NCBI RefSeq assembly: GCF_015351395.1
Contig: NZ_JADKPV010000005.1
Location: 62,001 to 126,000, forward strand
Length of the DNA stretch: 64,000 nt
Direction: 5' to 3'
Source of the DNA: Savagea serpentis
Lineage (GTDB): Bacteria > Bacillota > Bacilli > Bacillales_A > Planococcaceae
Shown here: positions 26,555-35,277 of the stretch, piece by piece
How the letters are laid out: each line of letters begins with the position of its first letter
Numbering within the stretch: position 1 is the stretch's first letter
Made by a program: the position numbers and the translations under genes
Notes under the pieces: model-generated
Database searches by the model: none
Seen by the model: only the letters and a program-made list of their open reading frames with translations
What the model was told of the DNA's origin: nothing

Positions 26555-27049
26555 TTAATAACCTCGCTTTTGACGTTCATAATTCTCTTCATTTTTTGCA
26601 ATATATGCTTCAATGATTGAATCGTTCGAAAATTGTAAATGAAAAGCGAGTGCATCATACCATTGCCAAATAATTCGATAGTGGTGTTCTGTTGGATTAT
26701 TTAAAAATGTTACAATCGCTTCGTAAGTTGACATAAATACTTCTGTAACATTCTTCTCCTTCATTGTATCATCACTTTGCGGCCATGTCTTAATATTTGT
26801 TAAGCCACGTTCAATGCCTAGCGATAAAATAAAGTGAATGGAATCAACATACTCCTCGATAATAATTGCTCGTTCAGAAGGTCCCTTCGTACTCCAAAAT
26901 TTAAAACAGCGCGTTTCATTCGCGAGTTCTCCTAATTCAACGAGCAAAGCCAACCCTTTTTCACGAAAAACGTCTGTTTGCTCTTTACGATTTCTTTGAA
27001 TATATGCATCTAGCTCTGTTTGCATTTGAAATAATTTTGCCAGTTTCAT
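26555..27049 (-). CDS. Dimeric (type 2, all-alpha) dUTP diphosphatase
   Basis: A 164-aa all-helical dUTPase. It hydrolyses dUTP to dUMP and pyrophosphate, keeping uracil out of DNA and feeding dTMP synthesis. The Mg-binding pattern ExxE ... ExxD is visible in VELGELANE and EEYVDSIHFI, separated by the FKFW segment typical of the family. It is unrelated in fold to the trimeric Dut/YncF enzyme. Such genes occur in phages and as stable chromosomal genes in Firmicutes. The position next to rplT suggests the latter. It starts at ATG 27049, directly after the preceding stop. Confidence 0.87.
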   Translation of the reverse strand: MKLAKLFQMQTELDAYIQRNRKEQTDVFREKGLALLVELGELANETRCFKFWSTKGPSERAIIIEEYVDSIHFILSLGIERGLTNIKTWPQSDDTMKEKNVTEVFMSTYEAIVTFLNNPTEHHYRIIWQWYDALAFHLQFSNDSIIEAYIAKNEENYERQKRGY

Positions 27050-27325
27050 TTATATCATTCCTCCTTGAATAAGTAAGGTTGTCCATATCACGCCATGTAA
27101 CAATGTCATAAGTGGTGCTCCATACATGAAAGAAAAACGTGTTGTTTTATGACGGTATTTTCGAGCGCCATAAGCAATACCCAATCCTCCACCTAATAGG
27201 CCGATTGTTAACAGACGCTTTTCCGATACACGGTATTGTCCTAAAATTGCTCGTCTCTTATCCACACGCATTGCAATCGTTCCAATTATCGTTAATAGCA
27301 CATAATAGACCATCCAAATAAGCAT
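27050..27325 (-). CDS. DUF1294 membrane protein (YsdA-like)
   Basis: A 91-aa membrane protein with two or three hydrophobic segments and the DUF1294 pattern: DKRRAI near residue 25 and LGGGLGIAYGARKYRHKTTRFSF, where the small-residue turn and basic patch are characteristic. B. subtilis ysdA occupies the same position after rplT. Its function is not known. ATG 27325 is preferred, with GGAGG five bases upstream. The stop is immediately followed by the dUTPase start. Confidence 0.82.
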   Translation of the reverse strand: MLIWMVYYVLLTIIGTIAMRVDKRRAILGQYRVSEKRLLTIGLLGGGLGIAYGARKYRHKTTRFSFMYGAPLMTLLHGVIWTTLLIQGGMI

Positions 27326-27340
27326 CTGTTCCTCCACACA

Positions 27341-27373
27341 AAAAAACTGTCATTATATAAGTATAATGACAGT
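27341..27373 (-). terminator. Terminator of the infC-rpmI-rplT operon
   Basis: A perfect 12-bp stem (ACTGTCATTATA and its complement) with a 4-nt loop is followed by a T run on the minus strand, 10 nt after rplT. Confidence 0.92.
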
Positions 27374-27382
27374 TCTCATCAA

Positions 27383-27742
27383 TTATTTTGCGATTGCTTG
27401 TTTCGCTGTATCAGCAAGTTGTGCGAATGCTTGAGCATCGTTCACTGCTAAATCAGCAAGCATTTTGCGGTTAACTTCAACACCCGCTACTTTTAAACCG
27501 TGCATTAAGCTTGAGTATGAAATATCGTTCATACGTGCTGCCGCATTAATACGTGTAATCCATAATTTACGGAAGTTACGTTTTTTCTGACGACGGTCAC
27601 GGTACGCATAGTTGAATGAACGCATGACCTGTTCATTGGCAGTGCGGTATAATGTATGTTTTGAACCGTAGTATCCTTTTGCTAATTTTAAAACTCGGTT
27701 TCGACGTTGACGTGAAACTGTTCCAGCTTTTACGCGTGGCAT
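27383..27742 (-). CDS. rplT: Ribosomal protein bL20
   Basis: A 119-aa, highly basic large-subunit protein that binds 23S rRNA early in assembly. It begins [14 protein letters not shown] and contains [19 protein letters not shown], as in all bacterial L20. In Bacillus, L20 also represses its own operon by binding the leader, and a leader of that type is present here (28611-28772). It is the last gene of infC-rpmI-rplT. Confidence 0.98.
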   Translation of the reverse strand: MPRVKAGTVSRQRRNRVLKLAKGYYGSKHTLYRTANEQVMRSFNYAYRDRRQKKRNFRKLWITRINAAARMNDISYSSLMHGLKVAGVEVNRKMLADLAVNDAQAFAQLADTAKQAIAK

Positions 27743-27801
27743 AATAATGACCTCCTACTATTTCCTATAAAGTGTTTGTAAATGTTTGATGCGAACGATG
27801 A

Positions 27802-27999
27802 TTACATGTAAGTGATCATTTCGCGAATGCGTTTGTAGTCACCAGAAGAAACGAGTGACGCCTTACGTAAGTGGCGTTTTTGTTTCGTTGATTTGTTAGC
27901 GAATAAGTGACTTGTGTATGCGCGGCCACGTTTTACTTTTCCTGAAGCTGTCTTCTTGAAGCGTTTCGCTGATCCGCGGTGTGTTTTCATTTTAGGCAT
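27802..27999 (-). CDS. rpmI: Ribosomal protein bL35
   Basis: A 65-aa basic large-subunit protein with the standard [17 protein letters not shown] start and [14 protein letters not shown] segment. It is the middle gene of the operon, 59 nt before rplT and 33 nt after infC. ATG 27999 is preceded by AGGAGG. Confidence 0.98.
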   Translation of the reverse strand: MPKMKTHRGSAKRFKKTASGKVKRGRAYTSHLFANKSTKQKRHLRKASLVSSGDYKRIREMITYM

Positions 28000-28032
28000 G
28001 GTGATTCCTCCTACTAAAATTTCTTTTGTTTC

Positions 28033-28551
28033 TTATTTCTTTTCATTGACTGGGCCAAGCATGAGGAACATGCTGCGACCTTCCATCTTAGGTTTTACTT
28101 CTACTGTCGAAATATCTTTACATTCCTCAGCGAAGCGCTCAAGCACTTCTTGACCGAGTTCTTTATGCGTAATAGCACGACCACGGAATCGAATTGAAGC
28201 TTTCACTTTGTCGCCAGCTTCTAAAAACTTACGTCCGTTGCGAAGTTTCGTCTGGAAATCATGTTCGTCGATTGACGGGCTGAGGCGTACCTCTTTCACG
28301 TTAATGACTTTTTGATTTCGACGTAATTCTCGTTCTTTCTTTTGTTGTTCGAACTTGAACTTTCCATAGTCCATGACACGAGCTACTGGGGGTTTCGCTT
28401 GAGGAGCGACGAGAACGAGATCTAAGTTTGCATTTGCTGCAATGTCGAGTGCTTCGTTTTTCGATTTAATCCCGAGCTGTTCCCCGTTGTGATCGATTAA
28501 ACGAACTTCTCTTGCGCGAATGCCTTCATTGACATACATGTCTTTGCTAAT
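28033..28551 (-). CDS. infC: Translation initiation factor IF-3 (AUU start)
   Basis: IF-3 binds the 30S subunit, prevents 50S joining and rejects non-standard start codons. The 172-aa protein contains [30 protein letters not shown] and the C-terminal KGRAITH-like motif ([12 protein letters not shown]). The best start is ATT at 28551, 9 nt after GGAGG (28561-28565). It gives (M)[15 protein letters not shown], matching the mature Geobacillus IF-3 start. The upstream in-frame ATG at 28587 lies before the ribosome site. An AUU start makes infC subject to IF-3's own proofreading, a conserved autoregulation. Confidence 0.95.
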   Translation of the reverse strand: MSKDMYVNEGIRAREVRLIDHNGEQLGIKSKNEALDIAANANLDLVLVAPQAKPPVARVMDYGKFKFEQQKKERELRRNQKVINVKEVRLSPSIDEHDFQTKLRNGRKFLEAGDKVKASIRFRGRAITHKELGQEVLERFAEECKDISTVEVKPKMEGRSMFLMLGPVNEKK

Positions 28552-28610
28552 CGTAATCCACCTCCGAATATTGTCTCGCGAATACATGGTTTGGGTCGTT
28601 AAAGCAAATA

Positions 28611-28772
28611 AAAAAAGTAGACAAACTTTATTTGTCTACCCGCGTATATGCATGCATAGTGAACTATGCGAACATTTATGTGTCAAACCAGCCGACAGAA
28701 TAGACATCAGACAGGTGAGAAGCGGGTAGCTCCTACTTATACCACAAACTGTATTCAGTTAATTTCTTAACC
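28611..28772 (-). promoter_or_regulatory. L20-type leader RNA with attenuator
   Basis: The leader of the infC operon is about 160 nt. It ends in a terminator (GTAGACAAA/TTTGTCTAC stem, 28617-28639, followed by TTTTTTT). Upstream CTACCCGC can pair with GCGGGTAG at the foot of that terminator, giving an antiterminator as in the Bacillus L20 leader. Free L20 would favour termination. The assignment is from position and pairing. Confidence 0.78.
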
Positions 28773-28778
28773 TTTATA

Positions 28779-28807
28779 ACTATACCACCGTTCTTTCACA
28801 CTGTCAA
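28779..28807 (-). promoter_or_regulatory. Promoter of the infC-rpmI-rplT operon
   Basis: Consensus TTGACA (28802-28807), a 17-nt spacer and TATAGT (28779-28784) on the minus strand, with a start near 28772. Confidence 0.85.
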
Positions 28808-28860
28808 ACATTATTTAAAAGAAATGCTTCCACTCTTTCGAAATGGAAGCATTCTTTCTA

Positions 28861-30825
28861 TTATTTATCTAACTCTAAGTCGTGACGCTCTGATGCATGC
28901 ATCACTTCGCGAATGATATTTGCGACGAATTGAGAGACAGACATCGTTTCAGATTGTTTCTCTCCGTATTTACGTACGTTGACGTCACCTGTTTGCATTT
29001 CACGATCTCCAAGCACGAGTGTGTACGGGATTTTTTGGACTTGTGCTTCACGGATTTTATATCCCATTTTTTCTTCACGATCATCAATTTCAACGCGGAT
29101 ACCACGTTTGACGAGTTCATCGCGAACAAATTCTGCATATTTATAATGCACATCATTTGAAACGGGGATAATCTCCACTTGTACTGGAGCGAGCCACGTT
29201 GGGAATGCCCCTTTATATTCTTCAATTAAATAAGCGACGAAACGTTCCATCGTTGAAACGACCCCTCGGTGAATGACGACTGGACGATGTTGTTTTCCGT
29301 CTTCTCCAACATATGTTAAATCAAAGCGCTCTGGTTGTAAAAAGTCGAGCTGTACAGTTGAAAGTGTTTCTTCCATACCGATTGCCGTACGTACTTGCAC
29401 ATCTAATTTCGGACCGTAGAACGCCGCTTCCCCTTCTGCTTCTACATAGTCGAGATCTAATTCATCCATCGCTTCTTTCAATAACTTTTGCGCGCGTTCC
29501 CACATCGCATCGTCATCGAAATATTTCTCTGTATCTTCTGGATCACGGTATGATAAGCGGAATGAATAGTCTGTAATGTTGAAGTCTTCGTATACCGCTA
29601 AAATTAATTCTACAACACGTTTAAACTCTGCTTTAATTTGGTCTGGACGAACGAAAATGTGCGCGTCATTCAATGTCATCCCACGAACACGCTGTAGTCC
29701 TGATAATGCTCCAGACATTTCATAACGGTGCATCGTACCGAGTTCTGCGATACGCACTGGTAAATTACGGTATGAGTGAATGCCATTTTTATAAACCATC
29801 ATATGGTGTGGACAGTTCATCGGACGCAGGACGAGTGTTTCATTATCCATTTCCATCGGTGGGAACATTCCGTCTTGATAATGACCCCAGTGACCTGATG
29901 TCTCATATAAATCTTTCGATCCGAGTACTGGTGTATAAACGTGTTGGTAGCCGAGTTTTTCCTCGATATCGACGATGTAACGCTCGATTGTGCGACGGAT
30001 TGTCGCACCTTTCGGTAACCATAACGGTAAACCTTGTCCTACTTTTTGCGAGTTCATAAATAAATTGAGTTCACGACCAATTTTACGGTGGTCGCGTTCA
30101 CGCGCTTCTTCCAACATTTTAAGATGTTTTTTCAATTCATCTTTTTTGAAGAATGCTGTTCCATACACACGTTGTAACATTTTATTATCAGAATTTCCAC
30201 GCCAATATGCTCCAGCTAAGCTCAGCAATTTAAACTCTTTCAATTTGCCTGTTGAAGGTACGTGGACACCGCGACATAAATCGAAGAAATCTCCTTGTTC
30301 GTATACAGTGACTGTTTCATCTTCTGGAATCGCTTCTAATAATTCGATTTTATAAGGGTCATTGATGTCTTCAAACATTTTACGTGCTTCATCACGTGTG
30401 ACTTCATGACGAACAACTTCAATATTTTCTGAAATGATGCGACGCATTTCTTTCTCAATTTCTGGAAGATCATCTGCTGTCAACGGTTCTACCGGATCCA
30501 TGTCATAGTAAAATCCGTTTTCAATCACTGGACCGACACCGAATTTCGTTTCTGGGAATAGACGATGTACCGCATGCGCTAAAAGGTGCGCTGTACTATG
30601 GCGTAAAATTTCTAACGCTTCATCTGAGTTCGGTGTAATAATTTCAATCGTTCCGTCTTCTTCAATTGGACATGTGAAATCGATTAATTCACCATTTAAC
30701 TTACCTGCTAATGCATTTTTCTTTAATCCTGGGCTAATTGAACCGGCTACGTCTGCTGTCGTCGTACCGCGTTCAAATTCCTTTACTGCTCCATCTGGAA
30801 ATGTTAATTGAATCATGTTTGCCAT
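28861..30825 (-). CDS. thrS: Threonyl-tRNA synthetase
   Basis: Charges tRNA-Thr. The 654-aa class II synthetase has an N-terminal TGS domain (about residues 1-65) and an editing domain with [11 protein letters not shown] and CRGVHV. The catalytic core contains motif 2 ([25 protein letters not shown]) and a motif 3 region, followed by an anticodon-binding domain. ATG 30825 is chosen because AGGAGT lies 7 nt upstream. The frame continues to 30945 across the T-box terminator and cannot be coding there. Expression is controlled by a threonine T-box. Confidence 0.97.
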   Translation of the reverse strand: MANMIQLTFPDGAVKEFERGTTTADVAGSISPGLKKNALAGKLNGELIDFTCPIEEDGTIEIITPNSDEALEILRHSTAHLLAHAVHRLFPETKFGVGPVIENGFYYDMDPVEPLTADDLPEIEKEMRRIISENIEVVRHEVTRDEARKMFEDINDPYKIELLEAIPEDETVTVYEQGDFFDLCRGVHVPSTGKLKEFKLLSLAGAYWRGNSDNKMLQRVYGTAFFKKDELKKHLKMLEEARERDHRKIGRELNLFMNSQKVGQGLPLWLPKGATIRRTIERYIVDIEEKLGYQHVYTPVLGSKDLYETSGHWGHYQDGMFPPMEMDNETLVLRPMNCPHHMMVYKNGIHSYRNLPVRIAELGTMHRYEMSGALSGLQRVRGMTLNDAHIFVRPDQIKAEFKRVVELILAVYEDFNITDYSFRLSYRDPEDTEKYFDDDAMWERAQKLLKEAMDELDLDYVEAEGEAAFYGPKLDVQVRTAIGMEETLSTVQLDFLQPERFDLTYVGEDGKQHRPVVIHRGVVSTMERFVAYLIEEYKGAFPTWLAPVQVEIIPVSNDVHYKYAEFVRDELVKRGIRVEIDDREEKMGYKIREAQVQKIPYTLVLGDREMQTGDVNVRKYGEKQSETMSVSQFVANIIREVMHASERHDLELDK

Positions 30826-30860
30826 TGTTCGCACTCCTACTCTTTTTCTATTTTTGAACA

Positions 30861-31121
30861 CAAAAAAACCTCGCCCTATGAAAGGGACGAGGTTGTATTC
30901 GTGGTTCCACCCTTCTTCCTTCCTTTTGACAATGCTAAAAAGCACTTCAAAAAGACGAAGCTTGAGACAAATAACGGCTTGTTACCGGCAATCGATTAAA
31001 CTCGATGCTGCTTGGAGGTGGTCAATGATTTGTTCAATCCGAAGCTCTCACCGAATGCTTCAGTCTCTGAACATTGAGGTCAAATCAAAGGTGTCCTCGT
31101 CAATGCATTTATATTTTGAAT
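30861..31121 (-). promoter_or_regulatory. T-box riboswitch (tRNA-Thr responsive) upstream of thrS
   Basis: The T-box bulge AGGGTGGAACCACG (30900-30913) precedes a G+C-rich terminator followed by seven Ts (30861-30894). Upstream, AGAGA and GGTGAGAGC elements and a candidate ACC (Thr) specifier near 31019-31024 form stem I. Uncharged tRNA-Thr would stabilise the antiterminator and turn thrS on. Confidence 0.93.
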
Positions 31122-31127
31122 GCCCAT

Positions 31128-31156
31128 ATTATACAAATAATCTATTTATTTGTCAA
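31128..31156 (-). promoter_or_regulatory. thrS promoter
   Basis: A perfect consensus promoter: TTGACA (31151-31156), a 17-nt spacer and TATAAT (31128-31133) on the minus strand. The -35 includes the dnaI stop codon. Confidence 0.9.
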
Positions 31157-32103
31157 CTTTGATTGCGCATGTTTTTCCCTTTTAATTCAATCGGTTCACT
31201 CACTTCGCGAATTCGTTCCATAATTCGCCCTGCTTTTACTTCTTCTTTCTCGCCTCTCTGCGTATAGGTTAAATGATAAGCAAGTTCGTTCATATTAAAA
31301 TTCGATGTAAAAAATGTCGGAAGCTGTTCAGACATTCGGTATTGTAAAATTGTTCCGAGTATATCGTCTCGTACCCAAGCGCTCATCGATTCCGCACCAA
31401 TATCGTCCAACATTAAAACCGGTGCTTTTTTCACAAAATCAAGTTTCGGTTCTAGTGATTGATTTTGTATCGATTGTTTCATCTCGCGGAAAAATTCTGG
31501 TAAATATACGATAACTGTTTGAATGTGTCGATTTGCTAATTCATTCGCTAAAGCACCGATAATAAAAGACTTTCCGACACCGAATGGACCGTGAATATAC
31601 AATCCTTTTTTCGGAAGCTTCCCTGTCGCATCATACTCATTTAAAAATTGCTTCGCTCTTTGAACGACAAATACACGACTGTCATCAAAAAACATATCGA
31701 TATGGGAAAGTTGTGCTTTTAAAACATCTTTCGGCATATACATACTTGAAATCATTCTCTCTAATTCACGCTCTTGTTCATTTTTAATGCGTGATGGGCA
31801 TTTTGAATATTTCAACTCAATAGCGCCATTTTTTAAAATGAGATCCGGCTGTAGTCCAGCGACAACATTGATACATCCTTCAAGTGAAGGACAACGATCA
31901 CATTGATGAGAAGCTTGTGTAAATTCATAAAGCTTTGCGATATTACGATCGACAATCGGATCATCTACCGTCAATTGATGCTCGTGTAAAAATTGAATGA
32001 TCGCTTTATTTTGGATGATTTCACCCTTTAATTCTGTCATTTGAGCACGCAAACGAGGTGAACGAGCTAATACCTCTTGCAAACTGCGATTAATTGGTTC
32101 CAT
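31153..32103 (-). CDS. dnaI: Primosomal protein DnaI (helicase loader)
   Basis: A AAA+ ATPase that loads the replicative helicase with DnaB and DnaD. The 316-aa protein has an N-terminal helicase-binding region with a zinc-type CDRCPSLEGC, then an AAA+ core with Walker A GPFGVGKSF and Walker B VLMLDDIGAE. The start is ATG 32103, with AAGGTGA upstream. It overlaps the end of dnaB by 14 nt, as expected of a dnaB-dnaI operon. The thrS promoter overlaps its stop codon. Confidence 0.94.
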   Translation of the reverse strand: MEPINRSLQEVLARSPRLRAQMTELKGEIIQNKAIIQFLHEHQLTVDDPIVDRNIAKLYEFTQASHQCDRCPSLEGCINVVAGLQPDLILKNGAIELKYSKCPSRIKNEQERELERMISSMYMPKDVLKAQLSHIDMFFDDSRVFVVQRAKQFLNEYDATGKLPKKGLYIHGPFGVGKSFIIGALANELANRHIQTVIVYLPEFFREMKQSIQNQSLEPKLDFVKKAPVLMLDDIGAESMSAWVRDDILGTILQYRMSEQLPTFFTSNFNMNELAYHLTYTQRGEKEEVKAGRIMERIREVSEPIELKGKNMRNQS

Positions 32104-33475
32104 TCGTGTCACCTTCTTTCTTCGGGATGCCGAGCTCTTCAATCAATGCTTGACGAAGGCGTTCCACTTCTTCGGACGTTTCTTCTTTCTCTTCCTCTTC
32201 TGTCGCTTTTCCAAACCACTCTGGAACCGGCTCTTCTCGAGTAGAACGCTTCGTATACATATTTGGACGTTCTGGTTTACGTTCTTTTTCTTCCTTATAT
32301 TTTTGATATTGCGTATGTTCTAATTTCGATATCGCAATAGCTTCTTTCGCCGTTTTGATTCCTTTAATCGCCCATTGTTGCGCAATCGTTTCTGTTAAAC
32401 TCGCCGTGATTTTTCCATTGTAATTTAAATAAATGTAATGAAGAAGAACGTTGATGACCGGAGTTGGCATACTATGTTCGTTCATGAGACGTTCTACTAA
32501 TTTTAATGTCGTAGGATACGGTTGTTTTTGCGAAATATCACAAAGAAGTTGAGCGGGTGATACCGTATTAAAGTAGCGTAACATGTCATTTTTTTCATCG
32601 CCTACTTCACTCACTTCTTCGGTTGTCGGCACATCATCCGCTTTTCTTCGTAGTGCCGGCGGTTCTGTTGAACGATTTAACTTATAAAAGTCGACAGCAG
32701 TCTTGCGAATTGTCTGTTCAGTCAATTCTACTCCATATTGATTCATGGCAATCAATAGCACTTCTGCCATATCGAACGGGCTATATTGATATAAATGCGC
32801 TAAGTTTTGAATGAGTGCTTTCGGCAATCGTTCAAACTGAGCATCATCCATCAACTGTTCAGATAAATGGTCTCGTAATGCTTTAAAATCAAAAGAAGGT
32901 AAACGGTACGATGATTCTTCTTTTATTGAAGTTTCGAACTGATGATTCTCTTCGAGTGCAGGTAATGTTCTCATCGAGGTCGGTTCAAATAAGTCAGTAA
33001 AAGAACGAGTCACATTGTGTAAAGCATCCTTCTTCCATTTTGGAACAATGAATAAGTCACGCAGCCGAACATAAGTTGCTTCCCCTACCTTACTAAATAA
33101 AAAAGTAGATAGCAGCGGATCATCAAAAAATGATTTTGCTGAAACAGGTGGCATCAGTTCATAATAATAGAGTGGGATCTCATTTTGTTCTACGTATGAA
33201 TTCAATAGGCCAATTGCTTCGAGCCTCATTCGCCATTCTTGAATCGTCGTAATGGACTCTCCGAAAAGATTCATATAAAAATAATGATTTTGAACTTGTT
33301 CAGATTTTCGCTCATATTCTGTTAACATCATCATATATAATGAGATGGACTCGATACCAACGAGCGGTTGATAAAGCGAGTAGACGACATGACGGTCTTC
33401 TTCCGTAATCGGGTGGGACCGTTTGATTGTATAGTGATCAATTGGCTCTAAATCAACAAGCGTCACTTTTTTCAC
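32090..33475 (-). CDS. dnaB: Replication initiation/membrane attachment protein DnaB
   Basis: A 461-aa Firmicute helicase co-loader (not the E. coli DnaB helicase) that brings the helicase loader to oriC and links the origin to the membrane. It has the N-terminal DnaB_N-like region (YSLYQPLVGIESISLYMMM) and a C-terminal DnaB_2/DnaD-type domain (PTPVINVLLHYIYLNYNGKI). The start appears to be GTG 33475. The best ribosome site (GAGG) is rather far, about 12 nt, and overlaps the end of nrdR, implying coupled translation. Confidence 0.92.
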   Translation of the reverse strand: MKKVTLVDLEPIDHYTIKRSHPITEEDRHVVYSLYQPLVGIESISLYMMMLTEYERKSEQVQNHYFYMNLFGESITTIQEWRMRLEAIGLLNSYVEQNEIPLYYYELMPPVSAKSFFDDPLLSTFLFSKVGEATYVRLRDLFIVPKWKKDALHNVTRSFTDLFEPTSMRTLPALEENHQFETSIKEESSYRLPSFDFKALRDHLSEQLMDDAQFERLPKALIQNLAHLYQYSPFDMAEVLLIAMNQYGVELTEQTIRKTAVDFYKLNRSTEPPALRRKADDVPTTEEVSEVGDEKNDMLRYFNTVSPAQLLCDISQKQPYPTTLKLVERLMNEHSMPTPVINVLLHYIYLNYNGKITASLTETIAQQWAIKGIKTAKEAIAISKLEHTQYQKYKEEKERKPERPNMYTKRSTREEPVPEWFGKATEEEEKEETSEEVERLRQALIEELGIPKKEGDTNGTN

Positions 33476-33482
33476 CTACATT

Positions 33483-33941
33483 TCAATCCTCTTTATTGCG
33501 TAATTTTAATAATTCTTCAATGAAGACATTTGTATCTTTATAATGGCGGTAAACAGACGCAAAACGTACATACGCCACTTCGTCGAGATCTGCTAAACGT
33601 TCCATGACCATCTCACCTAATTCACTTGAAGGAATTTCTACAATTCCCTCATTGCGCAATTCTTTTTCAATCGTGTAAACGATATTCTTCAACTCATCAA
33701 TAGGTACCGAGCGCTTCTCACAAGCGCGAATGAGACCGCGCAAAATTTTATCTTCATTAAATTCTTCCGCTGTCCCATCTTTTTTCCGAACGATGAGCGG
33801 AATTTGTTCAATTTTTTCAAATGTTGTAAAACGAAAATGACACGCTTCACATTCACGTCGACGACGAATAGCTCTATTTTCTTCTGCGGGGCGAGAGTCG
33901 ATTACTTTCGTTCCGTAATGATGACACGCTGGGCATTCCAT
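33483..33941 (-). CDS. nrdR: Transcriptional repressor NrdR
   Basis: Represses ribonucleotide reductase genes in response to dATP/ATP. The 152-aa protein has an N-terminal zinc ribbon (CPACHHYG ... CEACHFRF) followed by an ATP-cone domain starting at [21 protein letters not shown] 33941 has GGAGG upstream. It leads nrdR-dnaB-dnaI, the usual Bacillus arrangement. Confidence 0.97.
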   Translation of the reverse strand: MECPACHHYGTKVIDSRPAEENRAIRRRRECEACHFRFTTFEKIEQIPLIVRKKDGTAEEFNEDKILRGLIRACEKRSVPIDELKNIVYTIEKELRNEGIVEIPSSELGEMVMERLADLDEVAYVRFASVYRHYKDTNVFIEELLKLRNKED

Positions 33942-34022
33942 AATTGTTCCTCCACTCAGTTATAATTATCTTCATTATAACAGATGTTCATACATCTTGT
34001 ACTTGAAGAAGCGAGACAATTC

Positions 34023-34056
34023 AAAAAGGATGAAAGATTTCTCTTCCATCCTTTTT
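34023..34056 (-). terminator. gapB terminator
   Basis: An AAAAAGGATG/CATCCTTTTT stem extended by imperfect inner pairs, with a T run, lies downstream of gapB. Confidence 0.75.
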
Positions 34057-34110
34057 ATAGAGAGTCAACCATTTAGTGTCTAGCCATCTAGTTGTCTCTC
34101 TTGTATTTAA

Positions 34111-35133
34111 TTAAACATTTGCTGTTGCTTTTAATTGTTGTCCTACTTTTTCCGCGAGTTGTACAACGCGTGCTGAGTAGCCCCATTCATTATCGTACCA
34201 TGCGAGAACTTTTACTTTACGATCTTGCATGACAATTGTCGATAATGCATCAACTGTTGCTGATGCTGTTGAAGTATTGAAGTCAACAGATACGAGTGGT
34301 TCTTCCGTGAAGTATAAAATACCTTTCATTGGACCGTTTGCCGCATCTTCGAATGCTTTATTCACTTCTTCCACTGTTACGTCACGTTTCACATCGACCA
34401 CTAAGTCAACGAGTGAGACGTTCGGAGTCGGTACACGTAAAGCCATTCCGTGAATGCGTCCTTCTAATTCAGGTAAGACGAGTGATAAAGCTTTTGCTGC
34501 ACCTGTTGAAGTTGGAATGATCGATTGTGCACATGCACGCGCACGACGTAAGTCTTTATGCGGGTTGTCTAAGTTTTTCTGGTCATTCGTATATGCGTGA
34601 ACTGTTGTCATTAAACCGTTCTCGATTCCGAATGTATCATTTAATACTTTCGCTACTGGTGCGAGACAGTTTGTCGTACAGCTTGCGTTTGAAATGATAT
34701 CATGTTTTTCAACATTTAATTGCTCGTCATTTACGCCGAGTACGATTGTAATGTCTTCATTTTTAGCTGGCGCTGAAATAATGACTTTTTTAGCACCTGC
34801 TTTTAAATGTTTCGCTGAACCTTCATAGTCATTAAATACACCTGTCGCTTCAATTACGATATCAACACCGAGATCTTTCCACGGTAAATTTTCTGGGTTT
34901 CGGTCTGCGACGAGTTCGACGCGATGTCCATCAATGATGATCGCATTATCTGCTGCTTGTACTTCTCCGTCATACGTTCCGTGCACTGTATCGTATTTAA
35001 TCAAGTGCGCTAACGTTTCTGCTGGGTAAAGTGCGTTAATTGCTACGACTTTTAAGTTGTCATTTTTCATCATTTGGCGAAAAGCCATTCGTCCGATACG
35101 TCCGAATCCATTAATTGCTACCGAAGTTGTCAT
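34111..35133 (-). CDS. gapB: Glyceraldehyde-3-phosphate dehydrogenase, gluconeogenic GapB type
   Basis: A 340-aa GAPDH with the catalytic SNASCTTNCLAP and nucleotide-binding NGFGRIGR. After the second beta strand it has NALYPAETLAHLIKYD, where NAD-specific glycolytic enzymes carry an aspartate. This, plus its location between nrdR and coaE, fits the NADP-preferring gluconeogenic GapB rather than GapA. Two CcpN-like operators lie at its promoter, which would repress it on glucose. ATG 35133 has AGGAGG upstream. Confidence 0.92.
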   Translation of the reverse strand: MTTSVAINGFGRIGRMAFRQMMKNDNLKVVAINALYPAETLAHLIKYDTVHGTYDGEVQAADNAIIIDGHRVELVADRNPENLPWKDLGVDIVIEATGVFNDYEGSAKHLKAGAKKVIISAPAKNEDITIVLGVNDEQLNVEKHDIISNASCTTNCLAPVAKVLNDTFGIENGLMTTVHAYTNDQKNLDNPHKDLRRARACAQSIIPTSTGAAKALSLVLPELEGRIHGMALRVPTPNVSLVDLVVDVKRDVTVEEVNKAFEDAANGPMKGILYFTEEPLVSVDFNTSTASATVDALSTIVMQDRKVKVLAWYDNEWGYSARVVQLAEKVGQQLKATANV

Positions 35134-35153
35134 GTATGAAATCCTCCTGCATG

Positions 35154-35196
35154 TATGTTATACTGTTTCTGTTTTTCTGTAAATTAGTATAACACA
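35154..35196 (-). promoter_or_regulatory. Two inverted CcpN-like boxes at the gapB promoter
   Basis: TATGTTATACT on the plus strand (35154-35164) and TGTGTTATACT on the minus strand (35186-35196) both fit TRTGHYATAYW, the CcpN consensus as I recall it. Their centres are 32 bp apart, about three turns. A TTTACA -35 and TAACAT -10 lie within the same region. Confidence 0.65.
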
Positions 35197-35277
35197 TTCA
35201 CATATAAAAAGTTAGTTTTTCATTAAAATTGTTTTATTTGTACTTCACAATTGTGTAACAATCAATCAGAAACATCT

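Noticed and set aside
26056-27049. Prophage remnant
   Set aside because: An XRE regulator and a dUTPase alone are not enough. No integrase, structural or lysis genes or att-like repeats are seen, and flanking synteny is intact.
30825-30945. N-terminal extension of ThrS
   Set aside because: The in-frame extension is translated from the T-box terminator region and has no ribosome site. The start at 30825 has one.
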